In this document: in pieces, positions 7,715-19,863 of the stretch
How positions within the stretch are numbered: the first letter of the stretch is position 1
Layout: every line of letters begins with the position of its first letter
Assembly (NCBI RefSeq): GCF_021183625.1
Contig: NZ_CP089214.1
Coordinates: 2,294,001 to 2,358,000 of the forward strand
Origin: Nocardia asteroides
Lineage (GTDB): Bacteria; Actinomycetota; Actinomycetes; Mycobacteriales; Mycobacteriaceae
Direction of reading: 5' to 3'
DNA: 64,000 nt
Position numbers and translations under genes: made by a program
Notes under the pieces: generated by a model
The model's database searches: none
What the model saw: only the letters and a program-made list of their open reading frames with translations
Told to the model about the DNA's origin: nothing

Positions 7715-8926
7715 TCAGTCGGCGGCGAGCTCGCTGGTGCCGTGCTCGGTGCGGCGGATGGTCCAACCGCGCCCGGTCGCCTGCGGTTCGCGGCTGGTGA
7801 AGATCAACTGGGCGCCACGGGAATTGATCTCCGGGGCGCGGAAGAGTCCGATCAGGCGCTGTGCGGTGGCGGCGGGGAGCGCGGCGTCGAGGTCGTCGAC
7901 GGCGAGCACCCGGCCGATGTCGATGGCGTCGAGCACGGCGGGGAGCAGCCGCAGCAGCGCCAGCGCCGACGCCGGTTCGTCGGCGAGCGCGAAGGGCGCC
8001 TCGATCCCGGCGTGCAGCAGCCGGACACCGGGGCCGGAGCGCGCCGCCATCCGAGCGAAGAGCGCGTCGCGGGCGCCCCGCAGCGCGGTGAGCTCCCTGG
8101 CCAGCGCGGTCTCGGTGAGCCCGTGCTGCTGCAGCAGCAGGTCGGCGTGGCCGGGGCGGGTGGCGCAGAGCTCGAGCTGTTCGGCGCCGCCCGCCAGGTC
8201 GCGGTCGAGTTCGGCGAGGTACTCGGCGTAGCGCGGGTCAGGCTCAGGGAGCAGCAGATCGGTGATGCCGAGCCCGGCCTCGCCCGCCAGCTCCAGCAGC
8301 CGGACCGCGCCGCGCGGCTCCCGGGAGAGGTAGCCGCCGAGCCGCAGCGCGACCGCCGCCGGGTCGAGCGGGCCGCGCTGCACCTCGAGCAGCGCGGCGA
8401 ACCAGCGGTAGGCGGGCACCAGCGCCTCCGCCTCCAGCTGCCCGGCCAGCGCGAGCAGCAGCGCGTTCGGCCGGACCAGCGGGACAAGCGCGCCGAGGCC
8501 GAACCGCGCGGCCTCGAACGTCGGCCCGATCCGCACCTGCTCGCCCTCGCGCTCGAAGACGATGCGCCTGCGGCCGCGCGGGTGGGTGTGCAGCCACTCG
8601 GCCGCGACCTCGGCGTCGGTGAGCCGGAAGCCGTAGCTGTACGGCACGCCCTCGGCGACGAAGCCCGCGACGAACTCGGTGGGCCGCTGCGCGAAAGCCG
8701 GGTGCGGGGTGCGCGGCGGGCCCGCGTAGGGGTCCCAGCCGGTGGCCGAGTGCAGCACCGCGTCCCGCATGCGGTCCAGCGCGTCGATCAGGTTCGACTT
8801 TCCGGCGGCCGGAGCGCCGGTGATCCCGGTGACCGGCACCGCGACCGGGCCGCTGCCGCGGACGGGCCGCAGCTCCTGCGGGTCGGCCAGCGACCTGTGG
8901 TTCGTCACCCGGAAACTGCGCAGCAT
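7715..8926 (-). CDS. AAA-family (SMC/RecF-like) ATP-binding protein
   Basis: 403 aa. It begins [15 protein letters not shown], the usual opening of the AAA_15/AAA_21 ATPases of the RecF/OLD group, with Walker [15 protein letters not shown] near residue 40. A late [13 protein letters not shown] should be Walker B, with Asp where the family normally has Glu, followed by [10 protein letters not shown] in the sensor position. No nuclease (TOPRIM) domain is visible. Such ATPases occur in anti-phage and repair systems, normally with a partner gene; here the only same-strand neighbour is the small membrane protein downstream. Function not assigned. Confidence 0.75.
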   Translation of the reverse strand: MLRSFRVTNHRSLADPQELRPVRGSGPVAVPVTGITGAPAAGKSNLIDALDRMRDAVLHSATGWDPYAGPPRTPHPAFAQRPTEFVAGFVAEGVPYSYGFRLTDAEVAAEWLHTHPRGRRRIVFEREGEQVRIGPTFEAARFGLGALVPLVRPNALLLALAGQLEAEALVPAYRWFAALLEVQRGPLDPAAVALRLGGYLSREPRGAVRLLELAGEAGLGITDLLLPEPDPRYAEYLAELDRDLAGGAEQLELCATRPGHADLLLQQHGLTETALARELTALRGARDALFARMAARSGPGVRLLHAGIEAPFALADEPASALALLRLLPAVLDAIDIGRVLAVDDLDAALPAATAQRLIGLFRAPEINSRGAQLIFTSREPQATGRGWTIRRTEHGTSELAAD

Positions 8927-9052
8927 CGGGCTATCGTCGCAGCCCGCCGCCCGGCGGGCGAAGGCCGGGCGGGGTAGCATCCCCGGTGCCACGGCCGGTG
9001 TCGCTCCCGTGGCTGCATCTTGCCGGACCCGTTGCGAACAGGTGGTCGCCCC

Positions 9053-11661
<2,609 letters not shown>

Positions 11662-12702
11662 CTACTCCGCGCCGAGCGTCTCCGGTTCCTCGGTATAGGC
11701 CCGGGCGATATCGGCGGTGAGATCCAGCGCGCGGCGCGCCCACTCGGGCGTCGCGCCCGCCAGCCCACAGGCCGGGCTGACCAGCACCCGCTCGGCCAGG
11801 GTGCGCCGCGGGAACCCGAGCCGGTCGACCAGCCGAGCCCCTGGCTCGGCGAGTTCCCGCCACCCCGGCGCACCCGCGGGCTCGGTACTCGGCACCAGCC
11901 CGAGAACCAGCAGCTTCCCCGCATCCAGCGTCTCACCGACACCGTCCAGATCGCGCGCACGCAGCACCGCGACGTCGATCGCCAGCGCGGCGGCACCACT
12001 GGCCCGGAAGAGCGCGAGCGGCGGCGGCTCGGCACAACTGTGCACGATCACCGGCACCCGCTGTGCCCGGATCACGGTGTCAAGCAGATCCAACGCCTCC
12101 GGCTCGGGCAGCGGGCGCACCGTATCCAGCCCACTCACTCCCCGCAGTGCCCCCTCGAGCACCGAACCCGCGAGCGGTTCGTCGAGCTGCAACACCACCG
12201 GCGCATCCAACCGCTTACCGACCTCGGCGGCATGCCGAGCCAGCCCCTCGGCCAGCGACTCCGCGAGATCCCGCCGGGCACCGGGATCGGTGAGCACCCG
12301 ATGCCCGTTGACCAGCTCGACCTCGGCAGCCAACGTCAAAGGCCCCGCGACCTGCAGCTTCACCGGCCGCCCCGTGCCGGGCGCCCCCACCTTCGCCCAC
12401 GCCTCCTCGAGCGCGTCCAGATCCGTGCGCAGCAGATCGTACGCACGCCGCGCGACCCCACCCGGCCGCGCCGCGAACCGATACCCGCGGGTCGTGCTGT
12501 CGAACGGCAGATCCACCAGCAACGCACACCCGCGACCGAGCAGATCGGCCCCGACCCCGCGCGCGGGCAACTCCACCAGGTGCGCCAACCCGGGCAACTC
12601 CCCCACCACGGTGGCCGCCGCCTCCCGCGGATCCGTCCCCGGCCAGGAGCCGACTCCCGTGGCGACCCCGCCGCGCAGCGCGGCTTCGACGGCGGCGCTC
12701 AC
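11662..12702 (-). CDS. MetE C-terminal-like (cobalamin-independent methionine synthase family) protein
   Basis: 346 aa. Resembles only the C-terminal barrel of MetE. It keeps [13 protein letters not shown] near the start, [22 protein letters not shown] and a metal-site-like [10 protein letters not shown]; it lacks the MetE N-terminal domain. MetE moves a methyl group from methyl-tetrahydrofolate to homocysteine; whether this stand-alone barrel does so is unknown. GTG 12702 overlaps the mnmA stop (GTGA), so it is the last gene of a cysteine desulfurase-mnmA-MetE-like unit. Such barrels are conserved next to ligA in mycobacteria (Rv3015c, from memory). Confidence 0.8.
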   Translation of the reverse strand: MSAAVEAALRGGVATGVGSWPGTDPREAAATVVGELPGLAHLVELPARGVGADLLGRGCALLVDLPFDSTTRGYRFAARPGGVARRAYDLLRTDLDALEEAWAKVGAPGTGRPVKLQVAGPLTLAAEVELVNGHRVLTDPGARRDLAESLAEGLARHAAEVGKRLDAPVVLQLDEPLAGSVLEGALRGVSGLDTVRPLPEPEALDLLDTVIRAQRVPVIVHSCAEPPPLALFRASGAAALAIDVAVLRARDLDGVGETLDAGKLLVLGLVPSTEPAGAPGWRELAEPGARLVDRLGFPRRTLAERVLVSPACGLAGATPEWARRALDLTADIARAYTEEPETLGAE

Positions 12703-13799
12703 CGGGCGCCTGCCAGCGGCGCGGTGCTGTCGGTCCCCGCGATGGTCCCGCTGCCGATGACCTCGTCACCGGCGCCGTCCGGCCGGTAGAGCACCGCGGC
12801 CTGCCCGCGCGCCACACCCGTCAGCGGCTCGCGCAGCCGCACGGTGAGCCCGGAGTCGGTCGCCTCGGCCACCGCGGGTGCCGTCCCGCCGTGCGCGCGC
12901 ACCTGCACGACGCAGTCGATGGCACCGTCGGGCGCGGCCCCCGAGGTCCAGATCGCCCGCTCGGCACGGACCGTCCACACCCGCAACTCCTCGGCAGAGC
13001 CCACCCTGACCTCACCGGAGTCCGGGTCGATCCCGGTGACGTACCGCGGCTTCCCGTCCGGCCCCGGCCCGGGCAAGCCGAGCCCCTTGCGCTGCCCGAT
13101 GGTGAACCCGTGCACCCCGTCGTGCTCGGCGAGCCTCCGCCCGTCGGCGTCGACGACGGCGCCGGGCCGCACACCGATCCTCGCCCCGAGAAACGCCCTG
13201 GTATCGCCGGACGGAATGAAGCAGATGTCGTGGCTGTCCGGCTTGTCCGCGACGGCGAGCCCGCGCGCGGCGGCCTCGGCGCGGATCTCCGGCTTCGGGG
13301 TGTCGCCGACCGGGAACATGGCCCGGCTCAGCTGCTCTGCGGTGAGCACCGCGAGCACGTAGGACTGGTCCTTGTCGGCATCGACGGCACGGCGCAGCAC
13401 CCCGTCCGCCAGCCGCGCGTAGTGCCCGGTGGCGACGGCGTCGAAGCCCAGCGCGACCGCGCGATCGGCCAGCGCCGCGAACTTGATCTTCTCGTTGCAG
13501 CGCAGACAGGGGTTCGGCGTCTCGCCCGCGGCGTAGGAGGCGACGAAGTCGTCGATCACGTCCTCCTTGAACCGGTCCGCGAAATCCCAGACGTAGAACG
13601 GAATCCCGAGCACGTCGGCGGCGCGGCGCGCATCACCGGCGTCCTCCTTCGAGCAGCAGCCCCTCGACCCGGTGCGCAGCGTCCCCGGCGTGGCCGAGAG
13701 CGCCAGGTGCACCCCGACGACGTCGTGCCCGGCGTCGACGGCGCGCGCCGCCGCCACCGCGGAGTCGACACCGCCGCTCATCGCGGCGAGAACCCGCAT
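12699..13799 (-). CDS. mnmA: tRNA-specific 2-thiouridylase MnmA
   Basis: 366 aa; thiolates U34 of Lys, Glu and Gln tRNAs using sulfur relayed from a cysteine desulfurase. PP-loop SGGVDSAV (8-15) binds ATP; Cys98 in [12 protein letters not shown] is the nucleophile and Cys193 in HDICFI carries the persulfide; the C-terminal beta-barrel ends the protein. Its ATG overlaps the stop of the desulfurase gene by one base (TGATG), so sulfur donor and acceptor are made together. Confidence 0.97.
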   Translation of the reverse strand: MRVLAAMSGGVDSAVAAARAVDAGHDVVGVHLALSATPGTLRTGSRGCCSKEDAGDARRAADVLGIPFYVWDFADRFKEDVIDDFVASYAAGETPNPCLRCNEKIKFAALADRAVALGFDAVATGHYARLADGVLRRAVDADKDQSYVLAVLTAEQLSRAMFPVGDTPKPEIRAEAAARGLAVADKPDSHDICFIPSGDTRAFLGARIGVRPGAVVDADGRRLAEHDGVHGFTIGQRKGLGLPGPGPDGKPRYVTGIDPDSGEVRVGSAEELRVWTVRAERAIWTSGAAPDGAIDCVVQVRAHGGTAPAVAEATDSGLTVRLREPLTGVARGQAAVLYRPDGAGDEVIGSGTIAGTDSTAPLAGAR

Positions 13800-14995
13800 C
13801 AGTACGCTCCCTTCGCGCTCGTGAGCCCGGCCGCCCTGGCCCGCTCAACCACCCCCGGCAACACCGTGAGCAGCGTCCGCACATCGTCCTCGGTGGAGGT
13901 GTGGCCCAGCGAGAAGCGCAGCGAACAGCGCGCCTGCCACGGCTCGACCCCCATGGCGACAAGCACGTGGCTCGGCCCGGCGACCCCGGCCGTGCAGGCG
14001 GAGCCGGTGGAGCACTCGATACCGGCCGCGTCCAGCAGCATGAGCAGCGAATCGCCCTCGCAGCCGGGGAAGGTGAAGTGCGCGTTGCCCGGCAGCCGCA
14101 GCTCACCGGCCGGGCCGTTGAGCACCGCCTCCGGGTCGACCGCGCGCACCCCATCGATCAGGGCGTCGCGCAGCTCGCGCAGCTCCTTGGTGCGCGCGGG
14201 TAGCTCCGCGACGGTCTGCCGCAGCGCCGCCGCCAGCCCCACCGCGCCGGGGATATCCGAGGTGCCGGAGCGCAGATCGCGCTCGTGCCCGCCGCCGTGC
14301 AGCAGCGGAACGCACGGCACCTGCCTGCCGAGCAGCAGCACGCCGACCCCGTGCGGCCCGCCGACCTTGTGCCCGGCAAAGCTCGCCGCGGCCAGCCCCG
14401 CCGCGCCGGTATCGATCGGCAGCTGCGCCGCCGCCTGCACCGCGTCGCTGTGCAGCGGCACGTCGAACTCCCGCGCCACCGCCGCCAGCTCCGCGATCGG
14501 GGCGATCGTCCCCACCTCGTTGTTCGCCCACATCAGCGTGACCAGCGCGACCTCGTCAGCGTGCTCCGCCAGCGCCGCCCGCAGCACCGCGGGCGTCACG
14601 AACCCCTCGTGGTCCGCGGCCAGCCAGGTGACCTCGGCGCCCTCGTGCCGCTCCAGCCACTCCACCACGTCCAGCACCGCGTGGTGCTCGGTGGCGCCGA
14701 CCAGGATCCGGCGGCGCCGCGGCTCGGCATCGCGCCGCGCCCAGAAGATGCCCTTGATCGCCAGATTGTCGCTCTCGGTACCCCCCGAGGTGAAGATCAC
14801 CTCGGACGGCCGGGCGCCCAGATCCGCCGCGATCGACTCGCGCGCCTCCTCCAGCATCCGGCGCGCCGCCCTGCCCGATCCGTGCAGCGAGGAGGCGTTG
14901 CCGACCTGCCCAAGCGCAGCCGTCATCGCCTCGAGGGCGGCGGGGTACATCGGGGTGGTTGCCGCGTGATCGAGGTAGACCGTCTTGGGTGCCAT
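13799..14995 (-). CDS. Cysteine desulfurase (NifS/IscS family)
   Basis: 398 aa pyridoxal-phosphate enzyme that takes sulfur from cysteine for tRNA thiolation and possibly Fe-S assembly. [13 protein letters not shown] opens the fold; the PLP Schiff-base residue is Lys210 ([13 protein letters not shown]); the mobile-loop Cys334 in [11 protein letters not shown] carries the persulfide. ATG 14995 matches the family start; a run of further starts exists up to 15037 (MMVMM) but lacks homology. It corresponds to iscS (Rv3025c) in M. tuberculosis, where its upstream neighbour is the acyltransferase that lies 13.4 kb away here. Confidence 0.95.
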   Translation of the reverse strand: MAPKTVYLDHAATTPMYPAALEAMTAALGQVGNASSLHGSGRAARRMLEEARESIAADLGARPSEVIFTSGGTESDNLAIKGIFWARRDAEPRRRRILVGATEHHAVLDVVEWLERHEGAEVTWLAADHEGFVTPAVLRAALAEHADEVALVTLMWANNEVGTIAPIAELAAVAREFDVPLHSDAVQAAAQLPIDTGAAGLAAASFAGHKVGGPHGVGVLLLGRQVPCVPLLHGGGHERDLRSGTSDIPGAVGLAAALRQTVAELPARTKELRELRDALIDGVRAVDPEAVLNGPAGELRLPGNAHFTFPGCEGDSLLMLLDAAGIECSTGSACTAGVAGPSHVLVAMGVEPWQARCSLRFSLGHTSTEDDVRTLLTVLPGVVERARAAGLTSAKGAY

Positions 14996-15184
14996 CCGCG
15001 AGGAGGTGCCCGGGCAAGCCGACATCATGACCATCAAAGGATAGCGGCCCCGCTCCGCTCCTTATTCCCCGCTGCTCGATGGGTTACGCCGCCCGTTCGG
15101 CAGCGGTGGAGATCACCGGCGTTCAGGGTGTGCGGCAGTTCGGGGGGGTGGGTCCGGCGCGATCACCGCCAGGGTGGTGCGCGC

Positions 15185-16750
15185 TCATGAGCCGGGGGTG
15201 GAGAGCTGGTCGGCGGGCGGGGTGTAGACGGCGGGGTCGATGTCGAGGGCCAGGAAGGTGTTGTCCGAGCAGCCGGTCCAGAGCTGGTTGCCGTGCCAGT
15301 TCGGGCCGGAGAAGCACCAGTCGGTGGAGAGGTCGCCGAAGCCGATCATCCCGGTGCGCGAGCTGAGCGCTTCGGCGGGATCGAAATTGCCTTCGTTCAG
15401 CGCGGTGATCACCGCGGGCGCCTGCAGTAGCGGCACGCCGATGATCGACGCCAGTGCGTGCGGGGAGTTCCACAGCTCGGTGTTGCGCCCGGTTCGGGCG
15501 GGCGGGTTGTAGTAGGCGATCTCGCGCACGGCGAACGGGTCGCGCACATCGAAGACCCGGATGCCGGAGGAGACCCAGCCGCAGGCGAGCGCGGTCGGGT
15601 TCGCGGGGCGGTCGGCGGTGCAGTAGTGGGCGTCGTAGCCGAACAGGCTGCCGCCGGAGCTGGAGGCGAGGGCGCTGTCCTGGTGCTGCGGCAGGTTGAT
15701 CTCGAGCTTGATCGTGTTGACGATCCGGGGGCGGGTGTCGTCGGCGACGTCGATGAGCTTCACGCCGCCGGAGCCGGCCTCGTCGACGGTGAACAGGTAG
15801 CGATGCCCGTCGTAGGTGACCGGGATGGCGTGCTGGGTGGCCCAGCCGTCGCTCCAGGTCATCCGGGACAACACCGGCACCTGGGGATTCGGGTCGCGCC
15901 GCTGGACCGCGCTGGTGTCGAGCACGTACAGCCCGCCCATGTTGTCGGCGAGATAGAGGCGGTTGCCGTCGTCGCTGAGCCCGACGCCGTGCGTCGACCG
16001 TCCCGGCATTCCCTGCCAGACCACCCGCGGGATGGCCGGGTCGCGCAGATCGACCGCGCTGAGCACGCCGGGAACGGTACCCGAGGCCCAGTAGGTGTTG
16101 CCGTCGGGCGAGAAACCGCCCTCGTGCGCGACGATCGACAGCAGCTGGGCCGGGTCGGTGCCCGGCCCCGGATTGAGCAGCCGGGGGTGCGCGCAGTCGG
16201 AGATGTCGTAGACCGAGAGCAGCCCGGCACCGGTGAGCAGCGGGACACCGGCCCCGACCAGCAGTTTGCGCGTCGTGTTGACCTTCAACGTCTCCCAGGT
16301 CCCGGCCAGCATGGCCGGCTCGGTCAAAGTGGTCGACAGCACCGGCTCGCGCGGGTCGGAGACGTCGAGCACCTGCACGCCCTGGGCCGGGCCCGCCAGG
16401 TTGCCCGGGAAGAGACTGCCGACGTAGACGCAGTGCTCGAAGCTCGCCGAGGTGATTCCGCCGCCCCGCCCGGCGTAGCCGCCGACCCGGGTGATGTTGC
16501 AGCTGTAGCCGAGCGTGCTGCGCCGCGAATCCCGGTCCGCCGCGGGCACATCGCCCTGCATCCCGGTCTCCGGCGCGGAGCCGGGGCCGCACTCGGCCTT
16601 CCCGACCGCGGTGTCGGTGATCGCGCCGATGTGCTGCACGCCGCCCACCGCGGGCGGCCCGGCCGCCGATGGCGCCGCCACCACCATCAGGGCCAGAGCC
16701 ACTCCGGCCGCTCCGGCACGGCATACCCGATCGCGCATTCTCGAAGTCAT
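15185..16750 (-). CDS. Secreted LVIVD-repeat beta-propeller protein
   Basis: 521 aa. A signal peptide (Arg-rich start, hydrophobic about 12-29, cut near AAG) leads to repeated units of the LVIVD type: GVQVLDVSDPREPVL, LSVYDISDCAHPRLL, LSAVDLRDPAIPRVV, VKLIDVADDTRPRIV, IRVFDVRDPFAVREI. These form a beta-propeller outside the cytoplasm. Several Cys may form disulfides. The family has no settled enzymatic role. It diverges from a TetR gene across a strong palindrome and may be that regulator's target. Confidence 0.85.
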   Translation of the reverse strand: MTSRMRDRVCRAGAAGVALALMVVAAPSAAGPPAVGGVQHIGAITDTAVGKAECGPGSAPETGMQGDVPAADRDSRRSTLGYSCNITRVGGYAGRGGGITSASFEHCVYVGSLFPGNLAGPAQGVQVLDVSDPREPVLSTTLTEPAMLAGTWETLKVNTTRKLLVGAGVPLLTGAGLLSVYDISDCAHPRLLNPGPGTDPAQLLSIVAHEGGFSPDGNTYWASGTVPGVLSAVDLRDPAIPRVVWQGMPGRSTHGVGLSDDGNRLYLADNMGGLYVLDTSAVQRRDPNPQVPVLSRMTWSDGWATQHAIPVTYDGHRYLFTVDEAGSGGVKLIDVADDTRPRIVNTIKLEINLPQHQDSALASSSGGSLFGYDAHYCTADRPANPTALACGWVSSGIRVFDVRDPFAVREIAYYNPPARTGRNTELWNSPHALASIIGVPLLQAPAVITALNEGNFDPAEALSSRTGMIGFGDLSTDWCFSGPNWHGNQLWTGCSDNTFLALDIDPAVYTPPADQLSTPGS

Positions 16751-16843
16751 GGATCCCGCCCTCCGCGATGAGGGCCGCCTTCCGCTACCTGCCCTTCGTG
16801 GCAGGCGCCCCGGCCGTCAGCGGACGAGATGGCGCCGGTCACG

Positions 16844-16866
16844 CAACCGGAGTTTTTCTCCGGTTG
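16844..16866. promoter_or_regulatory. Perfect inverted repeat, probable TetR operator
   Basis: CAACCGGAG and CTCCGGTTG (9-bp arms) flank TTTTT. The dyad ends 14 bp before the TetR start and lies between divergent genes, so a repressor site is more likely than a terminator. TetR dimers commonly bind such sites and control both themselves and the divergent gene. Confidence 0.65.
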
Positions 16867-16880
16867 GTAGCGTAGTGTGC

Positions 16881-17465
16881 GTGGCAGCACCCCGACGCGT
16901 CAACAGAGGGCCCGCGGCAGCAGCGGGCAATCGGGCGGCCGTCCTCTCCGCCGCCAGGGCCGTGTTCGGTCTGCACGGCCCGTCGGCCCCGATGTCACTG
17001 ATCTGGACCACCGCCGATGTCAGCCCCGGCGTGCTGTACCGGCACTTCCCGGACCGGGAAAGTTTGGCGCACGCGGTCATCGAGCAGAACGTCGAAGCGC
17101 TGGAGAAGATCGCCGCCCGCCCGGACTGCACGCTCGACGACCTGCTCGCCGCCGTGCTCGACCAGCTCGTCGAGTGCTCCGCCTTCGTCGACGCCCGCCG
17201 CCCCGGTGACCACCACGACCCCGGGCATGCCGCCACCGCGCTGCGCTTCCGCGCCCTGCTCGAGGAGAAGCTCGGCACCGGCCACACCTTCCGGCCCGGC
17301 ACCACCGCCGGCGAACTCGTGCTCGCGGTCGGACTCGTCTCCGCCCTCCTCACCAAAACCGCCGCCCCCCTGCGCCGCACCGTCGCCGCCGACGCCTGGC
17401 AGCTGCTGACCATCGGGCTGCGCGACACCGGTGCCGCCTCCGCACCGCTCGCCCCCGAAGGCTGA
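16881..17465 (+). CDS. TetR-family transcriptional regulator
   Basis: 194 aa from GTG 16881 (a GTG two codons upstream is also possible). The N-terminal helix-turn-helix runs from RAAVLSAARAVFGLHGPSAP to VSPGVLYRHFPDRESL, with the typical YRHF recognition-helix end; the C-terminal all-helical part (about 65-185) should bind a ligand and dimerise. The recognition half of the first helix (SLIWTTADVS) deviates from the usual form. Likely autoregulated through the dyad just upstream. Confidence 0.88.
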   Translation: MAAPRRVNRGPAAAAGNRAAVLSAARAVFGLHGPSAPMSLIWTTADVSPGVLYRHFPDRESLAHAVIEQNVEALEKIAARPDCTLDDLLAAVLDQLVECSAFVDARRPGDHHDPGHAATALRFRALLEEKLGTGHTFRPGTTAGELVLAVGLVSALLTKTAAPLRRTVAADAWQLLTIGLRDTGAASAPLAPEG

Positions 17466-17503
17466 CCTGCGGATTTCCTGCCCACCATGCGTAGACTGGT
17501 TCG

Positions 17504-18646
17504 GTGAAGCAACTAACGATCGGTGTAGTTGCGACCTCCCGCAAAGAGGACGAGCACCGGTTGGCGATCCATCCCGCACACTTCGATCGGATCGACCCGG
17601 GGCTGCGCGCCCGCGTCTTCCTCGAGCACGGCTACGGCGACCGGTTCGGCTACCCGGACGAGCAGCTGGCGCCGCTGGTCGGCGGTTTCGGGACGCGCGC
17701 GGAACTGTTCGCCGAGCGCGATGTGCTGCTGCTCCCGAAGCCGGTGGCCGACGATCTGGCGACCATGCGGCCGGGGCAGATCGTGTGGGGCTGGCCGCAC
17801 TGCGTGCAGGACGAGCGGATCACCCAGGTGGCCGTCGACCGCGGCCTGACCCTGATCGCCTGGGAGGCGATGCAGCACTGGACGAAGGAGGGCAACTTCA
17901 GCGTCCACGTCTTCCACAAGAACAACGAGCTGGCGGGGTACTGCTCGGTGCTGCACGCGCTGCAGCTGCGGGGCACCAGCGGCGACTACGGGCGGCGGAT
18001 GCGCGCGGCCGTGATCAGCTTCGGGGCTACCGCGCGCGGCGCGGTCCGGGCGCTCTCGGCGCTCGGGATCAGCGATGTCACGGTGTTCACGCAGCGCAGC
18101 GTCTCCGCGGTCGCCTCGCCGTTCGCCTCGGTGCGGATGCAGCATTTCCAGCGGGATCCGGCCGATCCCAGCCGAATCCTGGCGCTGAAGGCTCCGGAAC
18201 CCGGCCCGCTGGCGCAGGTGCTCGCCCAGTACGACGTCGTCGTGAACTGCATGTTGCAGGACACCGACGAGCCGCTGCTGTTCGTGCGCAACGACGATCT
18301 GAAGCTGTTCGCGCGCGGCACCCTCTTCATCGACGTCTCCTGCGACGCGGGCATGGGCTTCGAGTGGGCCCGCCCGACCTCGTTCGCGGAGCCGATGTTC
18401 ACCGTCGGCGCCGACCTGTACAACTACGGCGTCGACCACAGCCCCTCGTTCCTGTGGAACTCGGCCACCTGGGAGAACTCCGAGGCGCTACTGGAGTACC
18501 TGCCGATCGTGCTGGCCGGGCCCGACGCCTGGGACGGCAGCGAGACGATCCGGCGCGCGATCGAGATCCGGGAGGGGCGGATCCAGAACCTCCGGATCCT
18601 CTCCTTCCAGGGTCGTGCCGCGGCCTATCCGTACGCCGTCGTGTAG
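17504..18646 (+). CDS. Alanine dehydrogenase/CEOS-like dehydrogenase
   Basis: 380 aa. The N-terminus (IGVVATSRKEDEHRLAIHP) is that of the alanine dehydrogenase/transhydrogenase superfamily, with the conserved ERR-type substrate segment altered to EHR; the nucleotide-binding domain begins RAAVISFGATARGAVRALSALG. Closest by overall look are N5-(carboxyethyl)ornithine synthases, which make carboxyethyl amino acids from pyruvate and ornithine or lysine with NADPH. That substrate is inferred. GTG 17504 starts 38 bp after the TetR gene, on the same strand, so a short operon is possible. Confidence 0.72.
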   Translation: MKQLTIGVVATSRKEDEHRLAIHPAHFDRIDPGLRARVFLEHGYGDRFGYPDEQLAPLVGGFGTRAELFAERDVLLLPKPVADDLATMRPGQIVWGWPHCVQDERITQVAVDRGLTLIAWEAMQHWTKEGNFSVHVFHKNNELAGYCSVLHALQLRGTSGDYGRRMRAAVISFGATARGAVRALSALGISDVTVFTQRSVSAVASPFASVRMQHFQRDPADPSRILALKAPEPGPLAQVLAQYDVVVNCMLQDTDEPLLFVRNDDLKLFARGTLFIDVSCDAGMGFEWARPTSFAEPMFTVGADLYNYGVDHSPSFLWNSATWENSEALLEYLPIVLAGPDAWDGSETIRRAIEIREGRIQNLRILSFQGRAAAYPYAVV

Positions 18647-18930
18647 GGGCGGGCTACTCGCCGAACCCGGCCAGGGTGGCGGTGTCGAGGACCTCCGGGG
18701 CCTGTTCGCGCACGTCGGCACAGGTGCCGGTGGTGACGGTGTCGACGAGGCCGGGCGGCGCGGCTGTCGTCTCGGGAGCGGCCCCCGGGTACCGCGCCGA
18801 GGGCGGCGGCGGCGAAGCGGGGGCGGCGGAGCTGGCCGCGTGCGTCCGCACCTGCCGCGGCTGCGCCGAAGCGCGCCGGGGGCTGCTGACCACCCTCCCC
18901 TGACCGGCCGCCCCCCTGCCCGCGCAACAA
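18647..18930. other. Gap between convergent genes; one doubtful short frame
   Basis: No convincing gene. A leftward open frame at 18654-18893 (79 codons, GTG) is Ala/Pro/Ser-rich for half its length and ends DVREQAPEVLDTATLAGFGE; it may be the tail of a lost secreted protein. Its purine-rich run abuts the start codon, which is too close for a good ribosome site. Confidence 0.3.
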
Positions 18931-19314
18931 TCAGGGGATGAGGTGCGCGCCGAAGGGGTTGTCGAGCGCGATTTTCCAGCTGTCGTCGGCCTGTCGGCGC
19001 AGGGTTGCCACCGACAGCCCCTGCTGGGCGATGGGGGTGCCGTCGGGAGCGGTGCCGGTCATCGTCCAGGGGGCGATGTGCACGGCGATGTCACCGGCGA
19101 CCATGACCTCGTGGCCGCTGTCGTACCGGAAGTCGGGCCGCACCGCGGCGAAGGCCGCGAAACCGGCCCGCAACTGCTGCTCACCGAATGCCGATGCGCC
19201 GGGCTCGAACGCCACGACGGCGTCGTCCAGGTAGAAGGACATGACGGTGTCGATGTCGCCGCGTTCGAGGGCGGCGGTCATCGCGGAGACGGTGTCGATC
19301 ACGCGCTGTCGCAT
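18931..19314 (-). CDS. SnoaL-like / NTF2-fold protein
   Basis: 127 aa alpha+beta barrel of the SnoaL-like polyketide cyclase/nuclear transport factor 2 type. Opening VIDTVSAMTAALERGDIDTVMSFYLDDAVVAFEPG and the late pattern GLSVATLRRQADDSWKIALDNPF are characteristic. Members are cyclases, isomerases or simple binders, so no reaction is assigned. ATG 19314 was chosen because the fold begins there. It is divergent from the HxlR regulator with an inverted repeat between them, so it is a plausible target of that regulator. Confidence 0.82.
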   Translation of the reverse strand: MRQRVIDTVSAMTAALERGDIDTVMSFYLDDAVVAFEPGASAFGEQQLRAGFAAFAAVRPDFRYDSGHEVMVAGDIAVHIAPWTMTGTAPDGTPIAQQGLSVATLRRQADDSWKIALDNPFGAHLIP

Positions 19315-19392
19315 GCGGATTCCTCGGTTCGAGTGCTGGGAAGCGCCGGGCGAACAGCTCGTTCGAACACCTGGCCGACCGACCATAGCCAC

Positions 19393-19415
19393 AACATTTC
19401 GGTTATGCAAATGTT
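19393..19415. promoter_or_regulatory. Inverted repeat upstream of HxlR gene
   Basis: AACATTT (19393-19399) and AAATGTT (19409-19415) form a 7-bp dyad with a 9-nt spacer in an unusually AT-rich stretch. A possible -10 element TATGCT follows at 19421. The dyad lies 17 bp upstream of the HxlR start and 78 bp upstream of the divergent SnoaL-like start. Confidence 0.55.
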
Positions 19416-19432
19416 CCCGGTATGCTGGGTGC

Positions 19433-19858
19433 ATGAAACGTCCCGTGGGAAAGTCGACGTGCCCGATGAACATGTTCCTCGAGGTGTTCGGCGATCCGTG
19501 GACGCTGCTGGTGCTGCGCGACATGCTGCTGGTCGGCAAACGGCGCCCGGTGGAGTTCCTCGATTCGGCCGAACGGATCTCGACCAGCGTGCTGCTGGAC
19601 CGGCTCAAGCGCCTCGAGGCCGCGGACCTGGTGGCGCGCGTCGGCAGCGGTGAGCGCAACCAGGTCCGCTACATCCCCACCGAGCGCGCCGTCGACGCGC
19701 TGCCGGTGCTGTTCGAGATGGCCCTGTGGAGCATGGAGCACGAGCCGCGGGCGCAGCCGCTCGAACGGGTCATCACCCGCATCCGCTCCGATCCCGCGGA
19801 CTACATCGCAGACATCCGCGCCGAGGTCGCCCGCGAGACGGCCGCGGCGGAGCGTTAG
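19433..19858 (+). CDS. HxlR-family transcriptional regulator
   Basis: 141 aa winged-helix regulator. The family signature CPMNMFLEVFGDPWTLLVLRD is present (Cys11, often redox- or aldehyde-sensing in this family), followed by the winged helix ISTSVLLDRLKRLEAADLVAR and VRYIPTERAVDALPVLFEMA. HxlR proteins usually regulate a divergent enzyme gene, here the SnoaL-like gene. ATG 19433 places the Cys in its normal N-terminal position. Confidence 0.92.
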   Translation: MKRPVGKSTCPMNMFLEVFGDPWTLLVLRDMLLVGKRRPVEFLDSAERISTSVLLDRLKRLEAADLVARVGSGERNQVRYIPTERAVDALPVLFEMALWSMEHEPRAQPLERVITRIRSDPADYIADIRAEVARETAAAER

Positions 19859-19863
19859 CGGGG

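Noticed and set aside
7715..8926. Complete anti-phage system around the AAA ATPase
   Set aside because: No nuclease, helicase, TIR or reverse transcriptase gene next to it, and neighbours are conserved housekeeping genes.
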